From JAWPNA01 sp045402695 (GTDB taxonomy: Bacteria > Acidobacteriota > Polarisedimenticolia > JACPZX01 > DASXTC01): DNA of 5,710 bases. The notes under the pieces were generated by a model. The model was not told the origin of the DNA, made no database searches, and worked only from the letters and a program-made list of their open reading frames with translations. The translations under genes and the position numbers were made by a program. Shown here piece after piece: positions 4,498 through 5,710 of this stretch (position 1 is the stretch's first letter; each line of letters opens with the position of its first letter). The stretch is from the NCBI GenBank assembly GCA_045402695.1, contig JAWPNA010000088.1, forward strand, positions 1-5,710, given 5' to 3'.

Positions 4498-5710
4498 CGC
4501 TCCATCCTTCGGACCTTCAGACTCAGAGCGACGATGACGGCCGAGATGACGATGAGGGAGAAAGCCAGGCCCATGCGCCGGTAACGCAGCTCGTCGAAGG
4601 CGCGCCTCCCCGCCGCAACCCCGGCCTCCGCCACCGTCAGGCCGCCGGTGACCGCGGCCGTGAAACGCTCCAGGTCGAAGCTGTGAGCCAGCACGCGCGA
4701 CTCGACAAGCCCATCCTGCGCCGCTTGCAGAGCGAACCTGTCGGGCCCCACTTCCACGCCGGCCTGTTCGGCGCGATCCAGTAGGTCGTGGGCTTCACTA
4801 ATCGTGCTCCTCAGCCTCTGCATCGAGTCGGCCATCTTCGCGGCCGCGTCGTATCCCTTGTCTCCTTCACCGTGGCAGGGGGTGCAGGTGGAGCTGGGGC
4901 CGACGCCCAGCATCTCGGGCGACGGCTCCTTCACGGCGTGGTTGCCGTGACAGATGACGCACCGGATGCACGGGGTGAGGTCGAGCTTGAGCTTCGTCTG
5001 CGTCTCGCGGAAGAGGGTCGCCTCGCGCCCGTGGCAGCTCCCGCAGACGTTCGCCACGTTCTCGACGCCGGGCGGCACCGCGCCGTGGCTTCCGTGGCAG
5101 TCGTTGCAGGTGGGGGCTTGAGTGTCTCCCTTCTCGTACAGCGCGCGCGCGTGGACGCTCGTCTGGTACTCGGCCTATTGTTGGGGGCTGAGATTGTACG
5201 CCTTCATCACGGTCTCGTCGCGGTGGCAGCGAGAGCAGGTCTCGGCGACGTTGGTGGGGTAGACGCTGGACCGTGGATCGCCCACCGCCCTGATCCCGTG
5301 CACTCCGTGGCAGTCCACACACACGGCGGTCTTCTCGTCGCCCATGGCGTTGCGCTTTCCGTGCACGGAGGTGCGGTACTCGGAAAGCTGGTCCACGCGC
5401 GCGCGGGGGTCGAACCGCTTCATGAGCGCCGCGTCGGCGTGGCACGTCGCGCAGAACTCGGGCACATTCAGCCGCGAGGGCTTTCCCTTGAACCCCTTCG
5501 CCTCATCATGGGCAGCCATCGGATCGCCGTCGAAGCCAGCGGCCGGGTCCCCGCCATGACAGTCATTGCAGGAGAGCCCCTTGGCGAAGTGGATGTCCTC
5601 TCCGGTGTGCTTCGTGGGCTCGAGCGCCGCACCGTCGAGCTGAGAATGACAGTTCACGCAACTGGTTTCGAGCGGGCCGGGGCTGGCCGGCTTGGCGGGC
5701 GGTTCCCCGG
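4494..5710 (-). CDS. Membrane-anchored multiheme cytochrome c (at least 9 hemes), 5' partial, interrupted by an in-frame TAG
   Basis: Periplasmic electron-transfer cytochrome. The frame is open at the window edge, so the signal peptide lies outside. Nine CXXCH sites are visible: CVNCH 5646-5660, CNDCH 5556-5570, CATCH 5439-5453, CVDCH 5307-5321, CSRCH 5223-5237, CNDCH 5094-5108, CGSCH 5031-5045, CVICH 4947-4961 and CTPCH 4872-4886. A heme-free, helix-rich stretch follows (about 4570-4870), then one hydrophobic helix (4518-4574) and a basic tail ending RRMER, so the protein is probably anchored at its C-terminus. A TAG at 5175-5177 splits the frame; 226 further sense codons follow in the same frame, including hemes 6-9 and the anchor. 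The TAG aligns with Tyr/Phe in the repeats of the paralog at 1-716, so I treat both parts as one gene. A gene finder would probably call two genes, using internal GTGs at 5657 (inside the first heme motif) and 5078; neither is a credible start. The stop overlaps the next start by 4 bp. The exact family is not recognised beyond cytochrome c3-like/doubled-CXXCH proteins. Confidence 0.88.
4505..4509 (-). promoter_or_regulatory. Shine-Dalgarno site for the CbcL-like gene, with GTGA stop/start overlap
   Basis: AAGGA lies 7 nt upstream of the GTG start at 4495-4497. That GTG overlaps the TGA stop (4494-4496) of the upstream cytochrome in the four bases GTGA, the usual arrangement for translational coupling. 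This decides the GTG start: the residues after it form a normal signal peptide. Confidence 0.75.
4518..4574 (-). other. C-terminal membrane anchor helix of the first multiheme cytochrome
   Basis: About 19 residues beginning MGLAFSLIVISAVIVALSL form one uninterrupted hydrophobic helix, preceded by ELRYRR and followed by KVRRMER. The heme domain would sit in the periplasm with the basic end in the cytoplasm. The tract lies behind the in-frame TAG, so a protein ended at the TAG would lose both its anchor and hemes 6-9. Confidence 0.8.
5175..5177 (-). other. In-frame amber (TAG) codon inside a multiheme cytochrome gene
   Basis: The plus strand reads cta, giving TAG in the cytochrome frame. The protein runs YNLSPQQ, TAG, AEYQTSVH. 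The equivalent segments of the paralog read YNLPADQ-Y-ALYQTSLH (around 420-450) and YGLKAGS-F-NDYTSGIH (around 200-240), so the TAG sits on an aromatic position. One base change from TAC or TAT (Tyr) explains it. Between the TAG and the next possible start (GTG at 5078) there is a complete in-frame heme motif, CNDCHGSHG, so coding sequence continues directly behind the stop. It could be a recent nonsense mutation, a sequencing or assembly error, or a read-through/reassigned codon; the sequence cannot separate these. Confidence 0.95.

Noticed and set aside
4494..5078. A separate short cytochrome gene starting at the GTG at 5078
   Set aside because: The frame upstream of this GTG, back to the TAG, contains a complete heme motif and paralog-like sequence, and the GTG is followed by no signal peptide. 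A c-type cytochrome must be exported, so this is the rear part of the interrupted gene.
5141..5150. Alternating GC run (gcgcgcgcgc)
   Set aside because: It is only ten bases long, within coding sequence for Ala-Arg-Ala, and is expected in G+C-rich codon usage.
4867..5445. A frameshift, instead of a stop, explaining the break near 5175, using the minus-strand open frame that bridges it
   Set aside because: That bridging frame has no CXXCH motifs, whereas the motifs on both sides of the TAG are in one and the same frame, so a point change is enough.
1..5710. Promoters, terminators, tRNAs, CRISPR arrays or insertion sequences
   Set aside because: The only non-coding DNA is a 16-bp gap at 2319-2334. 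I saw no direct repeat array, inverted terminal repeats or RNA-like structure; the repetition present is protein-level heme repeats inside the genes.

Overview
The window is one tightly packed block of five genes, all read on the minus strand (right to left), and it runs off both ends. The DNA is clearly G+C-rich by eye. Every gene encodes a membrane or periplasmic electron-transfer protein: three multiheme c-type cytochromes with 29 visible CXXCH heme sites, a diheme b-type membrane domain fused to one of them, a Rieske 2Fe-2S protein and a bc1/b6f-type cytochrome b. This content suggests a Gram-negative, menaquinone-using bacterium with respiratory chains rich in multiheme cytochromes. Acidobacteriota, Desulfobacterota/Myxococcota, Gemmatimonadota or a related subsurface lineage would fit, but the window alone cannot assign the phylum.

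Layout in order of transcription. (1) 5710-4494: a membrane-anchored cytochrome with at least nine hemes. Its 5' end lies outside the window, and an in-frame TAG at 5175-5177 interrupts it. (2) 4497-2335: a 720-residue fusion of a 13-heme periplasmic domain with an FdnI/HydC-type cytochrome b membrane domain, the architecture of Geobacter CbcL. (3) 2318-1869: a small membrane-anchored Rieske protein. (4) 1894-713: a single-chain cytochrome b (b6 plus subunit IV regions). (5) 716-1: a second multiheme cytochrome c, paralogous to the first, whose 3' end lies outside the window. Neighbouring genes overlap by 4 bp (GTGA) twice and by 26 bp once, and are separated by 16 bp once. There is no room for an internal promoter or terminator, so this is almost certainly one operon.

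Proposed joint role (inference): the CbcL-like fusion and the Rieske/cytochrome b pair are two different ways of oxidising (mena)quinol at the same membrane. The two paralogous multiheme cytochromes would collect the electrons on the periplasmic side and pass them to a terminal or extracellular acceptor. The most unusual points are: the cytochrome b seems to have lost both axial histidines of heme bH (Arg and Ser in their places) while keeping those of bL; its Qo motif is PPWY instead of PEWY; the Rieske cluster site lacks the Ser and Tyr that raise its potential; and the first cytochrome has an amber codon exactly where its relatives have Tyr or Phe, with heme motifs continuing in frame behind it.
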